Below, piece after piece: positions 1 to 8,979 of a DNA stretch of 64,000 nucleotides (position 1 is the stretch's first letter; each line of letters opens with the position of its first letter). Below the pieces are notes generated by a model, which ran no database searches, was not told the DNA's origin, and saw nothing but the letters and a program-made list of their open reading frames with translations. Position numbers and translations under genes: made by a program. The DNA is from Paraglaciecola sp. L3A3 (GTDB taxonomy: Bacteria; Pseudomonadota; Gammaproteobacteria; Enterobacterales; Alteromonadaceae). The stretch spans positions 2,773,501-2,837,500 of the forward strand of contig NZ_CP047023.1 of assembly GCF_009796765.1 (NCBI RefSeq). The letters are read 5' to 3'.

Positions 1-185
1 CAGCGGTCGAAGGGGCTATTGGACACATTGGTTATGCTTCTCAAGTGAACAATGAGCAAGCTGCCGATTTAACTAACTTAGCAATGGTTGGGCAAACCAC
101 ACCTTGGGTGTTAGGGCTGATTGCGGTACTGGTTATTATCCCCGCAATATGGCATTCACGCAAAGTTAGACAACGCATGCGTTAA
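1..185 (+). CDS. C-terminal end of a membrane protein, probably a transporter (partial)
   Basis: The frame is open from the window edge and ends at TAA 183-185, leaving about 60 residues. The visible part has a polar loop, one hydrophobic helix (WVLGLIAVLVIIPAIW) and a short basic tail (HSRKVRQRMR). This is how many major-facilitator or glycoside-cation symporter proteins end, with the basic tail in the cytoplasm. The family cannot be fixed from this fragment. The next gene is on the opposite strand and converges on it. Confidence 0.5.
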   Translation, partial: AVEGAIGHIGYASQVNNEQAADLTNLAMVGQTTPWVLGLIAVLVIIPAIWHSRKVRQRMR

Positions 186-343
186 ACCGTATTAGACATT
201 ACACCACTTATGTTTTTATCAATAAAGGCCGCTAAATTATCAGCCTTTACTATAGCTTTAAAATAGCGAAGCCTTTAGTTGAAACAAAATGTATATATTA
301 AAGATCAACAGCCTCTAGTTGGTTGCAATATGATTTTACTGCT

Positions 344-2692
344 TTACTCAACACTCCCCCAAAGCATTACTTGATTACGCCCTAAAGCTTTACATTTAAG
401 CAAAGCGAAATCTGCTTGTTCAATTAGCTCACGGGGGGTTTTAGCTTTGAATTTGATTGAAGAAACGCCAATACTACAAGTGACTTTAATATCTTCAAAA
501 CATGCTTCTTGTACAGTTTTTCTTATGGCCTCAACAATCAATATGGCCTGATTTTTGTCTGCAGAAGATAAAACAATACAAAACTCTTCACCACCATAGC
601 GAGCAACAATATCATTTTTACGAACGCCATTTATTAAAATATTGGCAACACCTTTCAATACAGAGTCCCCAACACTATGGCCATAGGTATCGTTGACCGC
701 CTTAAAATGATCTATATCTAGCATAACAACACAATACTCATCAAGAGGACTTAAGTTGGCAAAATCCTTATTCATTAAATCAAATAAAACTCGACGGTTG
801 TAACAGTTTGTTAGCGGATCTCGCATTGCTAATACATTAAGCTCTTTATTGTGCTTTTTCGATTTTACAAAACGAATATAAATAAATAACGCTAATAAAA
901 TACTCAAGACCAATAAAGATGCTAACGCGATACTTGCATATTTATTTTTCATCAATTGCAAATCTGTTATGATTTTAGCTTGCTCAGCAATTTCTATTTC
1001 ATCATTTTTTTTCGCTATATCAAGCAGATGCAATTTTTCTTTTTCTCGCAATGTTTGCAGTTCTATTTCCATTTTATGTGAATGTAAATTTGCGGTTTCT
1101 AGTATAATTTCATCTTCGTCTATTTTAGCTTGAATAGTTTTAGTTAAGGCTATTTGTTTTTCTGCGTAACTTAACGCTTGTTTAAAATTCCCTAATTTTT
1201 TTTCAGCTTTTAGTAACAAGTGAATAACATACAAGGCCTCAGGTATGTCATCTATTTCCATAGCTAATTTTTCTGATTGTTTTAATAAAAATATTACATT
1301 TTCAGGGTTGTCAGCAATAAGCAAACTAGCAAGTGCCGTTTGGGCTTTTATTATGTTTAATGTATTTTTCGCTTGGGTTGCCGCGGCTACTGACTGTCTA
1401 AAATGAGATATAGCGTCACTAACAGCACCTTGTTTCTGGTAAATGTGGCCGATAATTCGTTCAGTTATAGCTTCTTTATTTTTATCCTTTTCAAGAATGT
1501 ATAATTGTAGGGCTTTTTGCGCCATATTTAAGGCGTTTTCATAACCGCCTGATTCAAAATAAATAACAGCCATTTCTCTATAGGCCGAGGCTAGGGTGTT
1601 TCTATCAACCTCCTCCCCCTCCAAATCAATGGTAAGTTGATAAAATGATTGGGCGTGATCAAACTGTTTCAATTCTGTGTATATCGATCCCATTTGATTT
1701 GATGTTTTGCCCATCCCATTAGTGTCTCCAACGTCCTGATAATAAAGATATGCCTGATGAATTTGCTCTAGTGATTTTTCATAACGACCAATATGTCTAA
1801 GTATGATACCGGCTCCATTTAGCGCCTTAGCTAGGCCAATTGGGTCATCAAGATCATGATACATTTTTACTGAGCGATTTGAATAATCAAGAGCCTGCAT
1901 ATAATTCCCTAAATAACGCTCAGCTTCAGCAAGAGATGTAAGGGTGCGGGCCATTGATTTTTTAATGTTTAATGCAGTATAAACGTCTAGTGTTTTTTTA
2001 TAATAAAATGCAGATTGTTCTCTATTGACTAATCGTTTGTATGACTGTGCAATCCTTTTATAAATATCACCTAGTCTTTCCTGAATCACTTCATTTTCAT
2101 TAGTTAGATAGCTTGTAGCGAGAATGTAGCTGTCAATTGATTCTTGGTAGTTTTTTTGACTGTAGTAACCATCCCCTTTAACAACAAGAACTTGTGCAAT
2201 AGAATATTTATCGCCATTCCGTTCAGCAATAGGTAGAAGCGTATTAATTAACTGCAGCCCTTGTTCGTAGTATTTTTCGCCCCACATGTTTTTAATAAAA
2301 TCAATCGCAAGAAAAATGTGATTATCCTTGTCATTAATATTGTTTAAATGCTCCAAAACTTTTAGATAATGCAGTGATGAAAGACCAGCTTGCTTTTCTT
2401 GAAAGGCTATATTTGCAAGTAATGTGTGAGCCTGCATTGCTAAAAGGTGGTTATTATTACTCTCTGCTAATTTAAGCGCTTTATTCACTAAACTTTTGCT
2501 TAATACGGGATCAATATCGCTAACACTTTGAGCCTTAGCTAAAAATTCGGTAGAAGAATGTGACTGCTGCTGAAGAGTATCTAATGACGAGTATGTAGTA
2601 CTTTGTTGAAGAAAAGCCTTATTAGCATATAAGACCAATGGAATGAAAAATAACATCCGTAATACAAGTCGAGAAAAACAAATGAACTGCAT
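344..2692 (-). CDS. TPR-repeat membrane diguanylate cyclase (GGDEF)
   Basis: This 782-residue protein should make cyclic di-GMP from two GTP. It starts with a hydrophobic export signal (LVLRMLFFIPLVLYA), followed by a long helical region of tetratricopeptide repeats (about residues 60-510), a coiled-coil stretch, one membrane helix at about 588-612, and a C-terminal GGDEF domain from about 618. The active-site loop reads RYGGEEF, an active-type signature, and the DIDHFKAVND motif before it is intact. The TPR part should lie outside the inner membrane and sense a protein or peptide; this is inferred from the topology. There is no EAL domain. It is a single gene with no operon partner; the gene on its 3' side converges. 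Confidence 0.9.
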   Translation of the reverse strand: MQFICFSRLVLRMLFFIPLVLYANKAFLQQSTTYSSLDTLQQQSHSSTEFLAKAQSVSDIDPVLSKSLVNKALKLAESNNNHLLAMQAHTLLANIAFQEKQAGLSSLHYLKVLEHLNNINDKDNHIFLAIDFIKNMWGEKYYEQGLQLINTLLPIAERNGDKYSIAQVLVVKGDGYYSQKNYQESIDSYILATSYLTNENEVIQERLGDIYKRIAQSYKRLVNREQSAFYYKKTLDVYTALNIKKSMARTLTSLAEAERYLGNYMQALDYSNRSVKMYHDLDDPIGLAKALNGAGIILRHIGRYEKSLEQIHQAYLYYQDVGDTNGMGKTSNQMGSIYTELKQFDHAQSFYQLTIDLEGEEVDRNTLASAYREMAVIYFESGGYENALNMAQKALQLYILEKDKNKEAITERIIGHIYQKQGAVSDAISHFRQSVAAATQAKNTLNIIKAQTALASLLIADNPENVIFLLKQSEKLAMEIDDIPEALYVIHLLLKAEKKLGNFKQALSYAEKQIALTKTIQAKIDEDEIILETANLHSHKMEIELQTLREKEKLHLLDIAKKNDEIEIAEQAKIITDLQLMKNKYASIALASLLVLSILLALFIYIRFVKSKKHNKELNVLAMRDPLTNCYNRRVLFDLMNKDFANLSPLDEYCVVMLDIDHFKAVNDTYGHSVGDSVLKGVANILINGVRKNDIVARYGGEEFCIVLSSADKNQAILIVEAIRKTVQEACFEDIKVTCSIGVSSIKFKAKTPRELIEQADFALLKCKALGRNQVMLWGSVE

Positions 2693-3052
2693 GAAAAATA
2701 CTTCCTAGAAAATCAACAAATATCATCAAGCAAAGGGAATTGAGAGTTCAATAGCAAATTACATTATTAAATATAATAACCATAGAGACATACTTGAATA
2801 GAACTGCCTATAATGATACATCGAAACATAATGATTTTCTGCAAATCAACACAAACTTTAGTCTAATTATATATATTAAAAGACAGCAAATGGTCTTAGA
2901 CAGAGGGTTAATGGGATTTAGCTATTGAATTATATTGTTAATATTTAGCTTGAACGATACTTCTTATCCAGAACTTAGGTTTATTATATTAAACGAACCT
3001 GCAGCGCAGGTTCTCTACAATTTTATATATAGGCTTCAACAAATTTTAGTGT
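2693..3052. other. intergenic region, A+T-rich
   Basis: The stretch holds the presumed promoter of the reverse-strand diguanylate cyclase gene. An 8-bp stem with a 3-nt loop at 2995-3013 (gaacctgc / gcaggttc) lies just after the Sel1 gene stop and is followed on the reverse strand by only a weak T-rich run. It may be a terminator for the Sel1 gene. No other gene is visible. Confidence 0.4.
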
Positions 3053-3670
3053 TTAGCGTTTTGCTAGATATTTGTCTAAAACAATTAAGGGGGTTTGAGT
3101 GTCAATCATTTGATTGGAAAGTTCTTGCGCGGCAGCAACCATATCTGGCGTTAAATTACGGATCATTGAAATGTTTCTTTTCGCAATGTTTTCTGGTGAG
3201 CTATCTAAAGTAGTCGACATTATCAATAACGCTAAACCTGCTTCTTTATTTTCTACCACACCATCGGCACGAATATACAACATCCCCAAATTACCGGCAG
3301 CTAAGCCATCTCCTTGCAAAACAGCTTTTCGATACCAGTCATTCGCTTGAGCAAAATCAACTTTAGTCCCTTTTCCATTTTCGTAAAAAACCCCAGCATT
3401 GTATTGTGCGAACATATTGCCAAGCTCGCCGGATTTTTTATACCAAATTAACGCCTTTTCAAAACTTTGCTCAGTACCTATACCTTGTTCATGCATTAAA
3501 CCTAAATTAAATTGTGCCCTTGGATCCCCAAGCTCGGCAGCTGATTTAAATTCTATTAATGCCAAAGGAATATCATTGCCAGTATAAGCCGCTACGCCTT
3601 TATCAAAATCTGCATTCACCGATGTACTGATACCAATCAACATCAGCGCTGTTATTAACTGTTTTCTCAT
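3053..3670 (-). CDS. Sel1-repeat (SLR) secreted protein
   Basis: This 205-residue protein starts with a cleavable signal peptide (MRKQLITALMLIGISTSVNA). It then has about four Sel1-like repeats with the usual pattern of A..G...AQ.NLG.MYE.G.G..D...A..WY.KA. Examples are AQFNLGLMHEQGIGTEQSFEKA and AQYNAGVFYENGKGTKVDFAQA. Sel1 repeats are alpha-solenoid protein-binding scaffolds. The location is probably periplasmic. No enzymatic motif is visible and the partner is unknown. Confidence 0.8.
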   Translation of the reverse strand: MRKQLITALMLIGISTSVNADFDKGVAAYTGNDIPLALIEFKSAAELGDPRAQFNLGLMHEQGIGTEQSFEKALIWYKKSGELGNMFAQYNAGVFYENGKGTKVDFAQANDWYRKAVLQGDGLAAGNLGMLYIRADGVVENKEAGLALLIMSTTLDSSPENIAKRNISMIRNLTPDMVAAAQELSNQMIDTQTPLIVLDKYLAKR

Positions 3671-3911
3671 GCTTTAGATTTCCAATTTTTCTTCAAATTT
3701 TAATTATCGACAGATTATATACTGATGTAACAGTAGAAAACATAAAAGCAGTTGATAGTAGCTAGGAATAGGAAAAACAATGTTCAATGATCAGATCCAA
3801 AAAATGGCCCCGTATTAGCCTCTGGCTTTCAATGTAATTCGTTTCTTTTTACTTCTTGCTCGTAGCTGCTTTTAGCTATTCACCTTAGGGACATTCTGTA
3901 ATATATATAAT

Positions 3912-4592
3912 TTATTGAGTCGTTAAACTGTAACCAATACCTCTGATAGTTTTTATTTGATGTTGAGTACCATTTGTTAGTGCGAGTTGTTTTTTTAAGT
4001 TGTATATAAAGTTATCGATAGTGCGGTTGTCAACATACACATTTTCACCCCACACCGCATCTAAGATCTGCTCTCTGCTGCAGGTAGTATTCATGTGTTC
4101 AAATAAATAACTCAAAATATCAAAAGCGGTTTTCGTTAAATGGATATCTTTTTCATTATGCTGAATTTTACGCAGCTGCCAGTTAACAGAATAATCATTT
4201 ATCATGGTTACCTGAGCAATCGATGTTTTACTTTTTCTTCTTAATAGCGCTTTTATTCTAAGTAGTAATTCGTTAACTCTATATGGCTTACTAACATAGT
4301 CGTCTGCACCTGAAATAAACCCTTCCACAACATCTTTTTCTAAGCTTCTAGCGGTAAGCATCAGTATCAATACGTCGCAATGTGTTCGGATCCATTTGGC
4401 TAGTTCATAGCCATCACCATCTGGTAGCATGATATCTAATATCACTAGATCCACATTATTATTCGACAGCCATTGACGGCCCGCTTCGATCAGCGCAAAA
4501 GAATGAACTTGATATCCTTCAATTTCTAAATTATCAACTAATGAATCCCGCAAGTTGTCATCGTCTTCAATAATTAAAATATGATTTTCCAC
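3912..4592 (-). CDS. OmpR/PhoB-type response regulator
   Basis: This 226-residue protein has an N-terminal receiver domain (about 4-115) with the acidic pair EDD near residue 10, the phosphorylated Asp in LVILDIMLPDGDGY (about residue 52) and the conserved Lys in YVSKPY. A C-terminal winged-helix DNA-binding domain (about 130-224) follows, ending in RTIDNFIYNLKKQL and IKTIRGIGYSL. Its start overlaps the 3' end of the sensor kinase gene by 19 nt, so the two are co-translated and form a cognate pair. The target genes are not evident, but the VWA lipoprotein gene in the same operon is the natural suspect. Confidence 0.92.
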   Translation of the reverse strand: MENHILIIEDDDNLRDSLVDNLEIEGYQVHSFALIEAGRQWLSNNNVDLVILDIMLPDGDGYELAKWIRTHCDVLILMLTARSLEKDVVEGFISGADDYVSKPYRVNELLLRIKALLRRKSKTSIAQVTMINDYSVNWQLRKIQHNEKDIHLTKTAFDILSYLFEHMNTTCSREQILDAVWGENVYVDNRTIDNFIYNLKKQLALTNGTQHQIKTIRGIGYSLTTQ

Positions 4593-6379
4593 GTGGTTCC
4601 TTGTGAAGTTGAGTGATGAATTTCAATTTCAGCATTGTGCTGTTGTAAAATCAACTTACATAGTGATAAGCCAATACCGTTACCACTCACCGATTTTTGT
4701 TGTGGCAAACGTGTAAACTCGTCAAAAACCGACAACCATTGAGTCGAATCAATACCACAAGCATTATCGATAATAGTTAATTCGTTTTTAGTTTTGTCGT
4801 ATGAAAACTCAATTCGAATGATGCTTTTATCATTATATTTTATTGCGTTTGAAATCAGGTTTGATATTACAAGTTCAAATAACAATTCGTCTGCATTAAC
4901 AGTAATACTTTTGCCAATATTATTTATTGGTTCTAAAGGAAGATCACAATACTCACTCGACTTTTCTAAACAATAGTTAACCATTACATGCAAGTTAATA
5001 CGTTGATAATTAAGATTAATTTCATTTGATTTAAGTCGGTTCATAGATAACAAATTATCGACCATTAACCATAACCGGTCGACTTCATTGACTATTCGGT
5101 TAGGGTAGTCTTTTAAACTCAGTAGCCTTTTATGCCGTTTATCAACTGTTTCTGCCATCACCCTTATTGCAGCTAATGGGGTTTTTAACTCATGGCTGAC
5201 TAAGCTAATAAATTGTTCTCGCATGGCTAAGTAATCTTGTTTTTTCTTTTGTTGATTAATCAACAATCTGGTCACAAATATTAATGAAATGACTGAGATT
5301 AACAGTAAAGTAAATTTGCTGATCAAAAACAGTTGTTGTTGTGACGACCACATTTTCCACTCGGGTTTGTCTATAACCAAAAGTAAATGATGCAAGGTAG
5401 TTAAAGCACTATTTGGCTGCAATTGAATACTGTCTTCGTAAGACAATACACCTTGTTTCCTTAGTTCTTTTACTGTTTCTGCAAGTGCCTCAATAATGTT
5501 GTATGGCATTATCAAGTTGTATTGCTGATTTAGCTCCACATAAATAAACTGCTTATTTTCTTTACTTAATAATGTGAAGTTTTCTATTGCTGCAGAATGC
5601 TGGTTAAATTCAGGGGGGGCGAGTGTCATTAGTTCACTGTTTTTTATAAACCATTTTGTGCTGATGTTCGCTGTTTCTAATAACCTTTTAATAGTAGTTT
5701 GCATATGCTGTAGATCGGCTTGGCTAAAACCTGAGTTTTCTTTGAAAATGTAATAAGAAACAGGTTTAAAGAGTGAATTCCCTGTCATTAATACCTGTTT
5801 AATTAATTCAGGATTCCATTGTTCTTGTTGGTCAATGGTTAAAAAAGTTAACGCTGATACAACTTCACTTAGCGGGCTAAGTTGATAATTTGCGACTAAA
5901 TTGAAGTACTCTTGGGTGAGAGCATTGATATCACTACTGGCTTTATTATGTATAGCTAATTGTAATCGATTAAGCACAGATGAACGTTTAAGCTCTGCTT
6001 CAGACAGTTCAGCACTCATTGTTGTAAATTGCTGCCACTTTGGTGACATTTTCAAGGTGTTATTACCTAAGAAAGCATAGGGGTATATCTGTTTACCTTG
6101 CTGATATAGAAACACTTCAGTAGCAATAGTTTGCCAGTGTTTTTCGACCTCTTCCATTGATTGTGGATATTGCTCTAAGGAACTTGCTAATTGTGCGACT
6201 AATGTTTTTCGTACCGTGTCATGGAGTAATTGTTTATGGCTATTAAGTTGGCGCTTATTTTGCTGTGCTTCCACAACAAATAAGCTAGCAATGCTTACTG
6301 CAATTACGCCAATAATGACGTAAATGAGTAAGGTAAGTTTAGATTGATTGTGGTTAATCAAGTAAAGGCACTCTGTCAA
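4574..6379 (-). CDS. membrane sensor histidine kinase
   Basis: This 601-residue protein has a membrane helix at about 15-36, a long periplasmic sensor region (about 37-345) with no recognised domain, and a second helix (LFLISKFTLLLISVISLIFV). A dimerisation/phosphoacceptor domain with FISLVSHELKTPLAAI follows, then an ATPase domain with the N box (ELVISNLISNAIKYN), G1 box (IIDNACGID) and G2 box (GNGIGLSLCKLI). It overlaps the VWA gene upstream by 26 nt and the response regulator downstream by 19 nt, forming one operon. The long all-alpha-looking sensor region is unusual, and its signal is unknown. Confidence 0.92.
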   Translation of the reverse strand: MTECLYLINHNQSKLTLLIYVIIGVIAVSIASLFVVEAQQNKRQLNSHKQLLHDTVRKTLVAQLASSLEQYPQSMEEVEKHWQTIATEVFLYQQGKQIYPYAFLGNNTLKMSPKWQQFTTMSAELSEAELKRSSVLNRLQLAIHNKASSDINALTQEYFNLVANYQLSPLSEVVSALTFLTIDQQEQWNPELIKQVLMTGNSLFKPVSYYIFKENSGFSQADLQHMQTTIKRLLETANISTKWFIKNSELMTLAPPEFNQHSAAIENFTLLSKENKQFIYVELNQQYNLIMPYNIIEALAETVKELRKQGVLSYEDSIQLQPNSALTTLHHLLLVIDKPEWKMWSSQQQLFLISKFTLLLISVISLIFVTRLLINQQKKKQDYLAMREQFISLVSHELKTPLAAIRVMAETVDKRHKRLLSLKDYPNRIVNEVDRLWLMVDNLLSMNRLKSNEINLNYQRINLHVMVNYCLEKSSEYCDLPLEPINNIGKSITVNADELLFELVISNLISNAIKYNDKSIIRIEFSYDKTKNELTIIDNACGIDSTQWLSVFDEFTRLPQQKSVSGNGIGLSLCKLILQQHNAEIEIHHSTSQGTTWKIIF

Positions 6380-8197
6380 AGTTCATACCCGCAATTGGAT
6401 AGTTTGCTTCATAAATATCGACTCTGTTATCAAGTCTTTGCGCCTGACTTATTAACTCCAGTAAGTTATGCACTTGAGTTTGTTGACGATATTGAATGGG
6501 TAATGCGTTGAGCATTGTTGAGATGTCATGGTATTGGTAATTCCTAGACCAATAAGTTTGGCGTAATTTTTCAGCAAAAGCAGAGACTGCTGATGCTAAC
6601 TGACTATCAGGAGAAGCTTGGTTCATGGTATCGGTAACCACTTTACTGGGGATGTTCTTTTTAATGTACTGTACTTTATTGCCCATTGGCTTTTTATAAG
6701 CAACAGCGACCTCAGCTAAATTGCTGGTATGGCTTAACTGCTTTAGTTTTACTTCATAGATAACAGTCACACTATGACCTGCACCAATCTCACCGCCATC
6801 TTTATTTGGATCAGTAAAGTCCTCGGTTTTTAATGCTCTATTTTCGTATCCTAATAAACGATAATTATGCACCGTTGTTGGATTAAATTTCACTTGAACT
6901 TTAGCGTCTTTAGCCACGGTTTGTAATTCTTTGGTTAACCCATCAACAAAGTTTTCTTGAATGTCTTTCTCATTTCCCATGTATAAATAATTACCATTCC
7001 CTTGATTGGCTAGTTGTTCAAGTAAATGATCATTGTAATTACCCTTCCCTACACCAACAGTCGTGAGGAATATGCCTTTATTTTTACTTTCTGTAATTTT
7101 ATTTAAAATCATTTCTGGTGAAGTATCACCTACATTAGCCATACCATCTGACGTTAAAATAACGCGGTTATTAAACCCTGGCATATACATTTTTTCAGCT
7201 TGTTGATAAGCCAGTTTTATACCTGCAGCGGCATTAGTGCCACCTTCAGTAGATAGCGAGTTAATAACCTGAAAGATCTTACCTTTATCGCTTATTTTAG
7301 TTGCAGGTAGAGCAATAGTGGCAGAGTCACTATAGGTAATTAGAGCAATGCTGTCTTGCTCATCTAATTGTGAAACCAAGGTGGTAAATGCTTTCTTTAA
7401 TAAGGCTAAATTATAGCCGCGCATTGAGCCTGATATATCCGCCACTAAACACCAGGTTACTTGGGTTGCGCTCATTATCTGTTAATTTTTTTGTTTGTAC
7501 GCCTAAATGAAGAACGTGATAGCCTTCCCTAAAAGGTGAAGGAAATACCTGTGCACTGATGCCAAATACGTCCTTACTTTCTTGATAGTTATAGTCAAAC
7601 GCATTAACAAACTCTTCAATGCGGATACCAGCAGCATTGGGGAATCTATTATTACTCAACATGTTTGCTGCTAATTTATATGAAGCTGAAGTCAACATCC
7701 ATTGAAAAAGTTGAAATAGCTTTGTTTGAGGTCTCTATTGTGGGGTTCACCCCGTATTTCTTGAAAATCTGATAAGGGGAACGAAGGTTTATCTGCTCAA
7801 TTTTTTTCACATTGCTAGGCTGACTATCAATGTTGCCATCTTCATCACGGCTGATAGAAATACCAGATATACGCTGCAAAGCTTCTGCAACGTTGGCATC
7901 ATCCATTTTACCTACATCTTCAGCGATAATAGAATCGACAATACCTTTCTCATGGCGCTTACGAATATTTTGTTCTTCAACTGAGCGCCTATAACCTGAG
8001 ACTTCAATCATTTCAGACTCTCTGTCATTTTTTGCTTTTTGTTGCTGCCTAGCTTCTTCAGCAATGACATCTGACGATTGAGCTGGTACCGCTTCAGACT
8101 CTGTGTTTTTATTTTTATTTTGAGAGGTTGAACAGCTAGATATTGTTAAGACCGTTGATATAGTGAGTGATAGCAACTTCAGTCGATTGTTTCTCAT
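6354..8197 (-). pseudogene. YfbK-like VWA lipoprotein with TonB-plug-like N-terminus, broken by two frameshifts
   Basis: Three overlapping frames make one protein. Piece 1 (8197-7676) has a lipobox with Cys at about residue 22, then a stretch like the start of TonB receptor plugs (GYRRSVEEQNIRKR, IAEDVGKMDDANVAEALQRI), then STFSMDVD, where YfbK-type proteins begin their conserved core. Piece 2 (7698-7411) continues with SASYKLAANML and RIEEFVNAFDYNY up to NPSNLVF. Piece 3 (7475-6354) resumes with ADISGSM, the VWA metal site (DxSGS), and runs to the C-terminal domain. Both junctions, near 7685 and 7450, need a +1 (or -2) shift. Either the gene is decayed or the assembly has two small errors. 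It is first in an operon with the kinase and regulator. The plug-like insert is in frame with the lipoprotein start, so it is not a product of the shifts. Confidence 0.75.
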
Positions 8198-8570
8198 TGT
8201 AATTTCCTTTTTTAGGCTAATGAGATCATGGTAGGCAATTGTTTATCGTTTATTGTCATGGTTTCATCATGATTTAAAAGATAATTATCATTTTTATTTC
8301 ACTAAATCTCACTTTGAGAAATTAGCTTGTAGATTATATAGGCAGCTATAAAAGCTTATCACAGAGTGAAAAGATTAGCTGCGGGTTACGAAATTCAAGT
8401 TGCGAGGTTAACCAAGATTTGAAACAGCTACGATCTTTTAAGCATAATATAAAGGCTTGCCTGATAAGCTCACGAGACTATATTGAACATTAACAAATAA
8501 TAGTTACGCATAACCCATTATATCCTACAGTACATGCTACTTCCGATATGTAAAGACAAGCATGGTTAAC
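8198..8570. other. intergenic region upstream of the VWA operon
   Basis: It should hold the promoter of the reverse-strand VWA-kinase-regulator operon. An A+T-rich stretch with GATAATTATC at about 8280-8289 resembles part of a Fur box but is too incomplete to call. No gene is visible. Confidence 0.3.
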
Positions 8571-8838
8571 TAGGGCGTGTTGATCTTTGCTGTATAAATT
8601 TTGTTCTAACTAAACGCCTTTTAATCGCGGCGCTGGTTTGTAGGCCTAGTGGGCTAAGTCAAAAATCAGCAACAAAGAGTAAAAAGCGTTTAGGACGAAC
8701 CCTTCGGGCAGCGTTTGTGCGGCATTTCTACTGCTTCAGCACTCATTCATGTAGAACAACTACATCACAATCGCGCTTTATTGTATAAATACCGCACAAC
8801 TCGCTGCAAAATCGTACAGCAAAGATCAACACGCCCTA
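8571..8838. mobile_element. MITE-like element with 23-bp perfect terminal inverted repeats
   Basis: The left end (8571-8593, beginning TAGGGCGTGTTGATC) and the right end (8816-8838) are exact reverse complements over 23 bp. The 268-bp element has no open frame of useful length, so it would need a transposase in trans. Both ends carry TA, which could be a TA target duplication of the kind made by Tc1/mariner-IS630-type elements; this is inference. It lies between the VWA operon and the DUF1592 cassette. Confidence 0.75.
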
Positions 8839-8979
8839 ATAACTCTCCTTTTTAATCGTTAATTTCACCCACACACCTTCCTGACCAGTTGGACAGCTTT
8901 TTGGCACAGAAGCTGCTCTATGCCATGACTTACTCGTTTTTCTTATTTTTACAGCAGCAGTTGCTCAAAGAGAGTGCAA

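Noticed and set aside
2935..3350. Forward-strand frames over the Sel1-repeat gene
   Set aside because: They are shadows of the reverse-strand gene, which has a signal peptide and clear repeats.
8278..8298. Fur box upstream of the VWA operon
   Set aside because: Only about half of the 19-bp consensus is present, and no iron-uptake gene adjoins.
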